From: Microcoleus sp. FACHB-68
Lineage (GTDB): Bacteria > Cyanobacteriota > Cyanobacteriia > Cyanobacteriales > Oscillatoriaceae
NCBI RefSeq assembly: GCF_014695715.1
Contig: NZ_JACJOT010000008.1
Span: 868,001 to 932,000, forward strand
Length of the DNA stretch: 64,000 nt
Reading direction: 5' to 3'
The position numbers were made by a program, and so were the translations under genes. The notes beneath the pieces were generated by a model that did no database searches, had not been told where the DNA came from, and worked only from the letters and a program-made list of their open reading frames with translations. Each line of letters opens with the position of its first letter. Position 1 is the first letter of the stretch. Shown here piece after piece: positions 52,473 through 62,000 of the stretch.

Positions 52473-53465
52473 TTAACGGAACATACTGCTGACAGAACTA
52501 TCTTCGTGAACGCGCCAGATGGTTTCACCGAGTAAGTTGGCAACTGTAAGCATCGTTAGCTGTGGGAAGCGGTTTTCTTCAGGCACGGGAATTGTATTTG
52601 TGACAATTACTTCCTCAAAAAGCCCACTTGAGAGACGTTCAATCGCTGGCGGCGAGAAAACCGCATGAGTTGCACAGGCGTAAACCTGCCTCGCGCCTTC
52701 ACTCCGCAACAGTCTGGCTCCTTCTGCAATCGTGCCGCCAGTGTCGATCATATCGTCTACTAGCACGGCTGTTTTACCTCTGACATCGCCAATGACGTTC
52801 ATCACTTCCGCCACATTATGAGCTTGCCGGCGCTTATCAATAATTGCCAGGGGAGCATCATCTAACTTTTTAGCAAAAGCTCTGGCGCGTGCCACACCGC
52901 CGACATCGGGGGAAACCACTACCAGATCAGGCAGATTCTTACTTGCCAAGTAATCTAAGATCACCGGCGAACCGTAAACATGATCAAAGGGAATATCAAA
53001 ATAGCCCTGAATTTGGGCTGAGTGTAAATCCATCGCCAAAATGCGAGTGGCTCCAGCTTCAGTAATTAAGTTGGCCACCAACTTTGCCGTAATCGACTCC
53101 CGTCCAGCCGTTTTGCGGTCTGCCCGCGCATAGCCATAATAGGGAATCACAGCCGTAATTTGCCGTGCCGAAGCACGACGACAGGCATCAATCATAATCA
53201 GCAATTCCATCAGGTTATCGTTCACCGGATGGCAAGTAGGCTGGAGTAGGTAAACATCACAACCCCGAATCGATTCCTGAATTTGAATGTAAAGTTCTCC
53301 ATCCGCAAACCGTTTGCGTACCATTGGACCCAAGTCTATTCCCAGGTATCGAGACACTTCCTGAGACAGGGCCACATTGGCCGAACCAGAGAAGAGTCGC
53401 AGACGGTTATGATCAGCAACAGCTGGTAAAGCAGGCTGAAGAGTTAGAGTAGCAGAATGGATCAC
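52473..53465 (-). CDS. prs: Ribose-phosphate pyrophosphokinase
   Basis: Makes PRPP from ribose-5-phosphate and ATP for nucleotide, His and Trp synthesis. The protein has the PRPP-binding loop AVLVDDMIDTGGT, the catalytic flexible loop region DKRRQAHNVAEVMNVIG, the ATP region GRESITAKLVANL and FADGELYIQI near the N-terminus. Length 330 residues from GTG 53465 is standard for cyanobacterial Prs. Confidence 0.95.
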   Translation of the reverse strand: MIHSATLTLQPALPAVADHNRLRLFSGSANVALSQEVSRYLGIDLGPMVRKRFADGELYIQIQESIRGCDVYLLQPTCHPVNDNLMELLIMIDACRRASARQITAVIPYYGYARADRKTAGRESITAKLVANLITEAGATRILAMDLHSAQIQGYFDIPFDHVYGSPVILDYLASKNLPDLVVVSPDVGGVARARAFAKKLDDAPLAIIDKRRQAHNVAEVMNVIGDVRGKTAVLVDDMIDTGGTIAEGARLLRSEGARQVYACATHAVFSPPAIERLSSGLFEEVIVTNTIPVPEENRFPQLTMLTVANLLGETIWRVHEDSSVSSMFR

Positions 53466-53812
53466 AGCAGACCCTCGCAGCGCGTTCTTTCATGGCAATC
53501 TTATCATTCCTATTTAAAATTATTGCCTAGGATTCTACGGAGAAATCCTTGAAATGGGGATCGATTGTTTCGGTAAATTAAAGAATGTTGCTCTAACCGG
53601 CTCCCATGCTTAACAGAGCGACCCCAGCCGGCTATCCCTAAGCCAGACAAGCACGGAAGGGCATTCGTTTTATAGGCACCTGTGGGGCTTGGGCCAAGCT
53701 GAGACTGGCCTGAAAACGTCCAAGCTGTCGGGCCGGCACAGAAAATAAAAATAAAATAAAAAAATTCTCGCGTTCGCGCCTGCTTGTCAAAGTCGTAAGA
53801 AAGGTTAACATC
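53466..53812. other. Intergenic region, GC-rich core, possible structured RNA
   Basis: About 350 bases between divergent prs and the YqeY gene. The middle (about 53595-53745) is clearly richer in G and C than the AT-rich ends and contains repeated CCAAGCTG and GCCGGC words. No ORF on either strand has normal composition. It could encode a small RNA, but none of the known motifs (SRP, RNase P, 6S) was recognised. Confidence 0.3.
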
Positions 53813-54271
53813 ATGAGCTTGAAGGATCAGATTGGCGAAGACATCAAAGCAGCCATGAAATCTAAGGATAAAATCCGGCTGGAAACAGTCCGCAGCATTA
53901 AAAAACTGCTCCTGGAAAAAGAAGTGAGCGTCCGTCCTGCCGGCCAAGAAGCACTCACCGAAGAGCAAGAAATGGAAGTCTTAGTGCAGCTAGCCAAACA
54001 GCGGCGGGATTCAATCGAGCAATACCGGCAAGCCAAGCGAGAGGATCTAGCATCACAAGAAGCTCAGGAATTGGCCATCATCGAAGAGTATCTACCTCAA
54101 CAGATGTCTGATGAGGAAGTCAGCGCCATCATTGACCAAATCATCGCCCAAGCCGGTGCCACCACAGCCAAAGACATGGGTAAAGTCATGGGTCCTGCAA
54201 TGCAACAGCTCAAAGGAAAAACAGACGGCAAAAAAGTCCAAGAAATGGTCAAAGCCAAATTAAACAGTTAA
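53813..54271 (+). CDS. GatB/YqeY domain protein
   Basis: 152 residues, fully a YqeY domain: MSLKDQIGEDIKAAMKSKDK at the start, the Glu-rich helix EEQEMEVLVQLAKQRRDSI, and IIAQAGATTAKDMGKVMGPAM near the end. The domain occurs at the C-terminus of the tRNA amidotransferase subunit GatB, where it binds tRNA; the free form probably affects tRNA metabolism but has no settled role. The start has AAGAAAGG upstream. A lipoprotein gene follows 26 bases later, probably in the same transcript. Confidence 0.9.
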   Translation: MSLKDQIGEDIKAAMKSKDKIRLETVRSIKKLLLEKEVSVRPAGQEALTEEQEMEVLVQLAKQRRDSIEQYRQAKREDLASQEAQELAIIEEYLPQQMSDEEVSAIIDQIIAQAGATTAKDMGKVMGPAMQQLKGKTDGKKVQEMVKAKLNS

Positions 54272-54297
54272 CTCATCCCTACGGGGAAGGTTGCAAT

Positions 54298-54804
54298 ATG
54301 ACCAAGCTGATTAACACAAAAACGCTCCAGACAACTTTAATCGCAGCAATACTTGCCGTGGCAATGAGCGGCTGTTCCTTCGCCGGCACTGAGGCAAACT
54401 CATCACCGGCTCCCAAAAACAGTCAAACGCCAGCAGTGATGGCCCAGCAGTCCCCAGACTCAAGCAGCCAGTCTCAAACCCAGAAATGGCGACCCATGAC
54501 TGAACCAGAAAAAGCCGATGCCTTGCAGTACATTTTGAACCGACCCTTGGGCATTGCAGCACTCAACCAGCTAGCTATTGAAGGCTTCATCAGCCCCCAA
54601 TGTCCCAAAACCTTTTACACCGACGAAACAGGGTTCCAAACCTTACTGCGCGTCAAATGTCCTGACGCACGCGGCGTCTCCATTGCCGTGAGTTACGATG
54701 AAATGCGCGTTATTTTCAATCGTTTTGAAGATAACATTGAGAGTTTCCAAGTGCAGCGAGTCAGTGACGAAAATCGCGATCGCGTGGCACCTCTGCCCGA
54801 ATAA
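54298..54804 (+). CDS. Putative lipoprotein of unknown function
   Basis: 168 residues from ATG 54298 behind GGGGAAGG. The N-terminus has a lipoprotein signal (LIAAILAVAMSGC, lipid-carrying Cys at residue 26). A Ser/Gln/Pro-rich linker leads to a small domain with EPEKADALQYILNRPLG and a Cys pair (PQCPKTF and VKCPDAR). No known family. Follows the YqeY gene closely, so it is probably co-transcribed. Confidence 0.65.
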   Translation: MTKLINTKTLQTTLIAAILAVAMSGCSFAGTEANSSPAPKNSQTPAVMAQQSPDSSSQSQTQKWRPMTEPEKADALQYILNRPLGIAALNQLAIEGFISPQCPKTFYTDETGFQTLLRVKCPDARGVSIAVSYDEMRVIFNRFEDNIESFQVQRVSDENRDRVAPLPE

Positions 54805-54966
54805 AGGCCAATATCCAGTGAAGCGGGGAGGAAATCGTGAGTAACGTCCCTATCCCCTCTTCCCTTTTTTGTGATCCGAACGTTTGGTAGGAAGCTAGAA
54901 AGTCTCTGAAGGGCAACCCGTTCACTGCCAATCTAAAATCTAGAATCTAAAATGGTCTAACCTGCT

Positions 54967-57195
54967 ATGCAACCACCAATTCCTGCCGGCACCATCCTAC
55001 AAAACCGTTACCGCCTGCTCAGTATTTTGGGTCAGGGAGGGTTTGGGCGCACATACTTGGTTGAAGATACCAATCGGTTTGACGAACGTTGCGCCCTTAA
55101 AGAATTTATCCCCATTCAGACGGGTGCCTATGCGGTGGAAAAGTCGCAAGAGTTATTCCAAAGAGAAGCCGTCACCCTCTATCAAATTCAGCATCCCCAA
55201 ATTCCTCAGTTCCGAGCGACGTTTGAGCAGAATGGTCGGCTGTTTTTGGTGCAAGATTACGTGGAAGGGAACACCTATCGCACCCTGCTCAACGAACGAA
55301 AAGCAGCCGGGAACACATTTTCCGAAACCGAAGTGTTGCAGTTGCTGTGGCAGTTGTTGCCGGTGTTGGAGTATATCCACACTCAGGGCATCATTCACCG
55401 CGATATTTCCCCAGATAATATTATTAAGCGAGAGGCCGATGGGGTGCCGGTGTTGATAGACTTTGGCGTGGTTAAAGAACTGGCCACCCGTGTCCTCTCC
55501 CCTGAGACAACGCCGCCGGCAACCACCGTTGGGAAAATGGGCTATGCGCCCAGCGAACAAATCCAAACAGGCCGTGCCTATCCGAGCAGTGATTTCTATG
55601 CTTTAGCCGTGAGTGCCCTTGTCTTGCTCACGGGTCGAGAACCTTTAGAATTATTTGATGACGTGCAGCTGACTTGGAATTGGCAGCAGTGGGCGTCAGT
55701 GAATCCCGATTTCTGTGCAGTCTTAAATCGGATGTTAAGTTATAGACCCGGAGATCGCTACTTGAGCGCAACCGAACTTGCTCAGGCGCTCAAGCCTCTA
55801 GTCACTCCACCCCCCATTCCTGCCATCCCAGCGATCCCCCAGCCGCCCATTCCCGCCCCTCAACCTCCTCATCCCAGTCTTTCCGAGGTGCAAACGGTAG
55901 CGGTTGGACGCCGGCTTGACCCAAATAGCCCTGCTGCTGCCCCTAGCCCGAACCGAATCAATCCGATCATTGAGCCACCACAAGAAACGTCTATTTGGGA
56001 TAACCCTCTGGCGGTCACAGCCATTGGTGCCGGCCTGGTACTGATCACCGGCTTTGGATCTTGGGCGCTGGTGAGTTCTGTGGGAAATCGGCAGCCGGTT
56101 CAACCCTCCCCAACCGCAACCGTTGCCGTTCCCCCCACCCAGGCACCGACAGCTCCACTGCGACCCAATCCCAGTCCGACTCCAACGCCCAAACCAATCC
56201 CCATCAAGCGTTTACAAGTCCCCCTCGGCACAACTAAAGCTGCCGGTGGCAGCCTGAAAGGTGATGAAACGATTAACTATGTGGTTCAGGGACAGCCAGG
56301 ACTGCAATTAACCGCTTACTTGCTGAGCAAAGATGTTTTTATGACCCTGTTCGGGCCAAACGGAAAACCTCTGGCTGAACCGTCGCGACGGGTATCTGTG
56401 TGGCAGGGTATTTTACCGGCTGCGGGCGAGTACAGCATTCAACTTAAACCTGTGCCCGGAAAGTCCAAAACTGACTACCAGCTAGAGGTAACTTTGGAGC
56501 AGCCGGTGCAACCTACACCTACACCCGAACCGACTCCGATTCCCACACCCACTCCGATTCCCACACCCACTCCGATTCCCACACTCGAACCGGAACCTAC
56601 GCCTATCCCAACGTTCACCCCCGAACCCATTCCCACACCGACTCCCACCCCAACATTCACGCCGGCTCCAACTCCCACACCTACGCCTATCCCGACGTTC
56701 ACCCCCGAACCAACTCCCACACCGGAACCGACTCCCATTCCCACACCCGAACCGACTCCAACTCCCACACCCGAACCCACACCAACTCCCACTCTAGAAC
56801 CGACTCCCACGCCGGCACCTGTCATATCGCCTACTCTAGAACCACCACAACCCACAATTCCACCCTTGGACGGAGAACCTCTTAGCTTTCAGACTTTGGA
56901 CGGAGAACCCCTTAGCTTTCAAACTGGTGAAACCCAAACTCAAATTTCTGGTCGCACCAGCCCCCAGTTACTCAAGCGCTATTTAGTGCGTGCTGCCAAA
57001 GGACAAGTGATTGCGGTTGAACCCGTCACCGGAGATGTGACGTTCAATATTCGCTATCCAGACGGTGAGCCGGTGGAAGACGCATCTGGCCTTTTGTCCT
57101 GGCAGGCTCAACTGCCCACTGCCGGTGATTATCAAATTGAGGTAATTGCACCCCAGGAAACTGCCTTTACGCTCAATGTCAGCCTTCGCAATTAG
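54967..57195 (+). CDS. Membrane-anchored Ser/Thr protein kinase with Pro-rich linker and two PPC-like domains
   Basis: 742 residues. An N-terminal Hanks-type kinase (about 14-280) has the Gly loop GQGGFGRTY, Lys in CALKEFIP, catalytic loop HRDISPDNI near 143 and DFGVV near 164. A Pro-rich juxtamembrane part leads to one membrane helix near 350-370 (AIGAGLVLITGFGSWALVS). Outside are a beta-rich domain at about 405-510, a PTPTPEPTPIPTP linker of about 115 residues, and a second similar domain (RYLVRAAKGQVIAVEPVTGD). The two domains resemble the bacterial pre-peptidase C-terminal fold. Nearby LDGEPLSFQT is tandemly duplicated. The kinase is expected to signal from the periplasm; ligand unknown. 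Confidence 0.85.
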   Translation: MQPPIPAGTILQNRYRLLSILGQGGFGRTYLVEDTNRFDERCALKEFIPIQTGAYAVEKSQELFQREAVTLYQIQHPQIPQFRATFEQNGRLFLVQDYVEGNTYRTLLNERKAAGNTFSETEVLQLLWQLLPVLEYIHTQGIIHRDISPDNIIKREADGVPVLIDFGVVKELATRVLSPETTPPATTVGKMGYAPSEQIQTGRAYPSSDFYALAVSALVLLTGREPLELFDDVQLTWNWQQWASVNPDFCAVLNRMLSYRPGDRYLSATELAQALKPLVTPPPIPAIPAIPQPPIPAPQPPHPSLSEVQTVAVGRRLDPNSPAAAPSPNRINPIIEPPQETSIWDNPLAVTAIGAGLVLITGFGSWALVSSVGNRQPVQPSPTATVAVPPTQAPTAPLRPNPSPTPTPKPIPIKRLQVPLGTTKAAGGSLKGDETINYVVQGQPGLQLTAYLLSKDVFMTLFGPNGKPLAEPSRRVSVWQGILPAAGEYSIQLKPVPGKSKTDYQLEVTLEQPVQPTPTPEPTPIPTPTPIPTPTPIPTLEPEPTPIPTFTPEPIPTPTPTPTFTPAPTPTPTPIPTFTPEPTPTPEPTPIPTPEPTPTPTPEPTPTPTLEPTPTPAPVISPTLEPPQPTIPPLDGEPLSFQTLDGEPLSFQTGETQTQISGRTSPQLLKRYLVRAAKGQVIAVEPVTGDVTFNIRYPDGEPVEDASGLLSWQAQLPTAGDYQIEVIAPQETAFTLNVSLRN

Positions 57196-57316
57196 GGCAG
57201 CGAGGGTTTGGACTTTTAAGATTTTTGCCAGAGGTGGATTTTAAGCTGATACTCCTCTAACTTGTGTTGTTGGCGAAGCGATCCTCATCAGTAAAGTCCT
57301 CTCTCCTGAACCGTTG

Positions 57317-57336
57317 AAGAGGGCGCACACCCTCTT
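57317..57336. terminator. Hairpin AAGAGGG-CGCACA-CCCTCTT
   Basis: Perfect 7-base arms, 120 bases after the kinase stop and just before bioD. It overlaps the second copy of the GCGCACAC/CCCTACAG dispersed element, so it may be part of that repeat rather than a dedicated terminator. Confidence 0.4.
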
Positions 57337-57375
57337 GCGTCCCTACAGCCCCCCTCAATCTCAATAAACAAACTT
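57320..57375. repeat. Dispersed GCGCACAC/CCCTACAG element, copy 2
   Basis: Blocks GGGCGCACAC, GCGTCCCTACAG and TCTCAATAAACAAA occur in the same order as at 30806-30880. The homology stops about 20 bases before the bioD start. Confidence 0.5.
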
Positions 57376-57392
57376 ATTTGCGTAGTAGCTGA

Positions 57393-58121
57393 ATGAATGC
57401 ACTTCTGATTACTGGAACAGATACAGATGCCGGTAAAACTGTTTTGACGGCGGCTTTAGCTGCTTACCGGCAGACTTATTGCACTTCCCAAACCCTGGGA
57501 ATTATGAAGCCTATTCAGTCGGGGGTGGGCGATCGCGAACTGTACGGGCGTTGGTTTTCCTCTGAGCAATCTTTAGAAGAAATCACGCCTTTATTTTTTC
57601 AGGCACCTTTAGCACCGCCGATCGCAGCGGAACGGGAAGGACGGCGGGTGGAGTTAGAACAGGTTTGGCCGGCTTTTGAAGCGCTGCGACGCCGGTTTGA
57701 TTTTGTGCTGGTGGAAGCGCTGGGGGGGCTGGGATCGCCGATTACGCACGAATTGACTGTGGCAGATTTGGCCAGAGATTGGCGAATTCCGACGGTTTTA
57801 GTGGTGCCGGTGAAATTGGGGGCAATCGCGCAAGCGGTTGCCAATGTTGCTTTAGCCAGACTTGCCGGTGTTCATCTCAAAGGTATTGTCCTCAATTGCG
57901 TCCAACCTCGCACAGAGCAAGAAATTGCGGATTGGGCACCGGCTGATCTGGTGAGTTCCTTAACTCAGATGCCGGTTTTAGGCTGCTTGCCTTACTTGGA
58001 TGATCCAACAGATCGGGCCAAACTCGCCCAAGTTGCCTCGCATTTAGAGCTTGAACGGTTCATGCCGGTGGCAAATGCCTTCAGCTTGTCCCCTGGTAAC
58101 ACAAGTCGGGCTGCCGGTTGA
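57393..58121 (+). CDS. bioD: Dethiobiotin synthetase
   Basis: Closes the ureido ring of dethiobiotin from diaminopelargonic acid, CO2 and ATP, the penultimate step of biotin synthesis. The P-loop GTDTDAGKT opens the protein (MNALLITGTDTDAGKT), followed by MKPIQSG and the substrate and Mg regions VEALGGLGSPIT and VVPVKLGAIAQAV. Length 242 residues is typical. No other bio genes are near. Confidence 0.92.
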   Translation: MNALLITGTDTDAGKTVLTAALAAYRQTYCTSQTLGIMKPIQSGVGDRELYGRWFSSEQSLEEITPLFFQAPLAPPIAAEREGRRVELEQVWPAFEALRRRFDFVLVEALGGLGSPITHELTVADLARDWRIPTVLVVPVKLGAIAQAVANVALARLAGVHLKGIVLNCVQPRTEQEIADWAPADLVSSLTQMPVLGCLPYLDDPTDRAKLAQVASHLELERFMPVANAFSLSPGNTSRAAG

Positions 58122-58149
58122 GTGTTTTTTAAGTTGTATTTCTAGGAGC

Positions 58150-58191
58150 AAAGCCGGTCAACCACGCCTTCATTAGTGAAAACCCGGCTTT
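58150..58191 (+). terminator. Hairpin after bioD
   Basis: Arms AAAGCCGG (58150-58157) and CCGGCTTT (58184-58191) enclose an inner TTCA/TGAA stem. The sequence CTCAAAATAATATTTT follows. It lies about 30 bases after the bioD stop and probably ends its transcript. Confidence 0.5.
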
Positions 58192-59007
58192 CTCAAAATA
58201 ATATTTTGCCGCTCAACCGAAAGTTTCTCGCCCCTAGAGTTCAAGTAAATACTCCTGTGGTATGACAGACATTAAAGTTGGGGTGTATCTAAATTTTCAA
58301 TTTTAACCAAACTTTCCGTAATAACACTGATAAAACTTTTTCCCTTATGAAATCTTTATAAGGTTTTGTAAGTGTTTCAGTAATTAAGCTTACATATAGC
58401 CACTTTGTTCTCTTTATAGGCAAAAGTTATATTTCTAACTATCGGTAGATTCACCTAGATTCTTGAGAAAATATAAAGAGAATAGCTGGGTGCATCTCCC
58501 TTTTGCTACCAATGAGTGCGGATTTGTGTTTAGAGCGATCTGCTGTGCAGTAACGCTTCGCTATCGCTCAGGGAATCCCAGATGAAAACATTCCTGAAAA
58601 GGAGTCAGTACAGACTGACTCAAGCCGGCCTGTGCTTGAGTCATTAGCAACCACGCGCCGATTTTGCAACAGGAGAGGCCAAAATTTTGAGTTCTTCCTG
58701 ACTACAGCATGGCCGGATTAGCTCGATTGCAGGCTGTTACTCGATTCTGGCTCCTTCACAAGATGTTTGATAGCTGGAAATTCCCTCAGTGAACACAACA
58801 GGCCGATTTGGAATCGGGAATCTCTCAGTTGCTCTAAATGCGGGAACGTGATTTGAGCCAAAGCGACGGGAACGAATAGCTTGGGTGCATAAAGTAAAAA
58901 TTGCTGCACCGCAATCTAAATGGCATCCCCACAAAGCTAAACGCTGAATAGATTAGCAAAAGCGAGATGCACCCAGAGGAGCGATTTAAAAGGGAGCAAA
59001 AGCTAAT
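58192..59007. promoter_or_regulatory. Long upstream region of the RTX gene with two alternative hairpins
   Basis: About 815 bases without a supported ORF. At 58439-58450 there is a CTATCGGTAGAT site related to the sites at 11079 and 11146. GAGTCAGT-ACAG-ACTGACTC (58602-58621) and TGACTCAAGC-N8-GCTTGAGTCA (58616-58643) are perfect hairpins that share bases 58616-58621, so only one can form at a time. A tract of about 350 bases separates them from the ATG at 59008, which itself follows AGGGAGC. Confidence 0.55.
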
Positions 59008-62000
59008 ATGTCAACGAGCAACGGCACATCTGGTAACGATTTTGTTTTAGGCACTACAGATGTAGATAATCTTCAAGCGCTAGCCGGCGACGATCTAGTT
59101 TTGGGGCTAGATGAAAAAGACCAAGCTGAAGGCGGCCCAGGTCAGGACTTTCTCGATGGCAACATCGGCGACGATACCATATTCGGGGGTTCTGGAAGCG
59201 ATACGGTGCGAGGCGGGAAAAATAACGATAATCTATTTGCTGAAGCTGGCAATGACACCGTCTTGGGCGACTTGGGGAACGACACCGGCTTAGGTGAAGT
59301 TGGACGCGATATTCTGTTTGGCAACCAAGGTTTAGATTGGCTGGCTGGCAACGAAGACAACGATAGCCTGCATGGTGGCAAAGGAAACGATACCCTGCGC
59401 GGGGGTAGAGACAATGACCAGTTGCTTGGTGAACTTGATGATGACGTACTTGCCGGCGATCTCGGTGACGACGTTGGATCAGCCGGCACCGGCACCGATA
59501 TTCTGTTTGGCAACCAAGGTGCCGACTGGCTAGGTGGCAATGAACAGAACGATTCCCTCTATGGCGGCAAAGAAAATGACACGCTGCATGGCGGTCAAGA
59601 CAATGACCAGTTATTTGGCGAACTAGATGATGACGTACTCGCCGGCGATCTAGGGGACGACATCGCTTTGGGTGAGGTCGGCAACGATTATGTATTTGGC
59701 AACCAAGGTGCTGATTGGGTTGCTGGCAACGAAGGCAACGATACCATCTATGGCGGTATGGATAATGATACCGGCCACGGGGGTAAAGATAACGACATGG
59801 TCTGTGGCGATCTCGGCGATGACGTGATGCATGGCGACTTGGGAGATGACCTCGTTTGCGGGGGTGCCGGCACAGATGTCTTATATGGCAACGAAGGCAA
59901 CGACTGGATCGGCGGTAACGAAAATGAGGATACACTTCATGGCGGCATCGGCAATGACTCCTTGTTCGGCGGGATGGAAAATGACTTCATCTATGGCGAA
60001 GAAGGTAATGACGTACTCGCCGGCGATATCGGTGCAGATACAGTCTACGGCGGCAATGGCAATGACTCGTTTATTATTGGCCGGCGCAACGATGTTCCAG
60101 GCTATCGCACCACCGGCGGCCCGGAACTCTCTGACGCAGACTGGTTCCTCGACTTTGGCAGCGATGACGTTATTTCATTGATAGGCGGTTTGACAGCAGC
60201 CGAACTAAATATCTTTGCCGGCACTGAGGCATACGCCGGCTATACGATTATTCAAGATAATGTTCTCGGCGAATATTTAGCCATTATCAGAGGCACCCAG
60301 CCAAACTCTTTCGTCCGCGACACTTACCAGTTGACTTACCGGCCTACCTCAGCACCGGCTGACGATGGTGACGGAAGTCCGGCTGACGGTGGTGACGGAA
60401 GTCCTGTTGTTCCACTGCCAGTTGATAGCGGTGGCGGTACACCAGGTGGTGGTGGGGTTATACCGGGCGGTGGCGGCGGTACACCAGGCGGCGGTGGCGG
60501 TACACCAGGCGGTGGCGGTACACCAGGCGGTGGCGGCACACCAGGCGGTGGCGGTACACCAAGCGGAAATACTGCCCCAGTTGCTGTAGCTGATGCGGTG
60601 ACGACAGATGAAGATGTGCCGGTGACTCTGCCGAACGTGTTAATCAATGACACGGATGCTGATGGCAATCCCCTCACAATTACCGGCAGCACCAATCCGG
60701 CGAACGGCACCGTGGTCAATAACGGCGACGGCACGTTTGTGTACACACCGACAGCCAACTTTAACGGCACGGATAGCTTTAATTACACAGTGTCAGACCC
60801 TCAAGGGGCCACAGCAGCCGGCACAGTCACAATTACCGTCAATCCAATCAATGATGCGCCGGTTGCCTCAGCTGGCAATGCTTTTACCACAACCGAAGAC
60901 ACGCCAGTTCAGATTCCTAACCTGTTAGCGAATATCACAGATCCCGACGGTGATCCCCTAACTGTGACCCAGATCGGGACGCCACAAAATGGCACTTTGA
61001 CTCCCAATGAGGATGGCACCTATACATACACCCCAACACCGAATTTCAACGGGACAGACAGCTTCACCTACACCGTTTCAGATGGCAAGGGTGGCACAAC
61101 CACTAACACGGTAACGATTAATGTTGGCGACCAAAATGATGGCCCGGTTGCTGTAGCCGATGCGGTGACGACTGATGAAGATGTGCCGGTGACTCTGCCG
61201 AACGTGTTAACCAATGACACGGATGGTGACGGCGGCGTCCTCACAATTACTGGCATCACCAACCCGGCGAACGGCACTGTGGTGAATAACGGCGACGGCA
61301 CCTTTGTTTACACACCGGCAGCCAATTTTAACGGCACCGATAGCTTTAATTACACAGTTTCTGACCCTCAGGGCACGACAGACACCGGCACAGTCACAAT
61401 TACCGTCAATCCAATCAATGATGCGCCGGCTTTTACAGGTGACAATGGGTTCACCACAAACGAAAACACGCCGGTACAAATTCCAAATCTCTTAACCAAT
61501 TTCACCGATCCCGACGGCGATCCCGTAACGGTGACCCAGATCGGAGTGCCACAAAATGGTACCCTGACTCCCAATGAGGATGGCACCTATACCTACACCC
61601 CAGCACCGAATTTCAGCGGGACAGACAGCTTCACCTACACGGTTTCAGATGGTAAGGGCGGCACAACGACTAACACGGTAACGATTGATGTTGCTGATGG
61701 TGGCGGCACACCCCCTGTAAACGCCGCCCCAGTTGCTGTAGCTGATGCGGTGGCGACTGATGAAGATGTGCCCGTGACGATTCCGAACGTCTTAATCAAT
61801 GACACGGATGCTGATGGCGATGCCCTCACAATTACCGGCAACACCAATCCGGCGAACGGCACTGTGGTGAGTAACGGCGACGGCACGTTTGTTTACACAC
61901 CGGCTCCTAACTTTAACGGCACGGATAGCTTTAATTACACAGTGTCCGACCCTCAAGGGGCCACAGCAGCCGGCACCGTCACAATTACCGTCAATCCGGT

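Noticed and set aside
56475-56855. Gly/Val-only frame opposite the kinase linker
   Set aside because: Antisense of the PTPTPEP repeat; not a protein.
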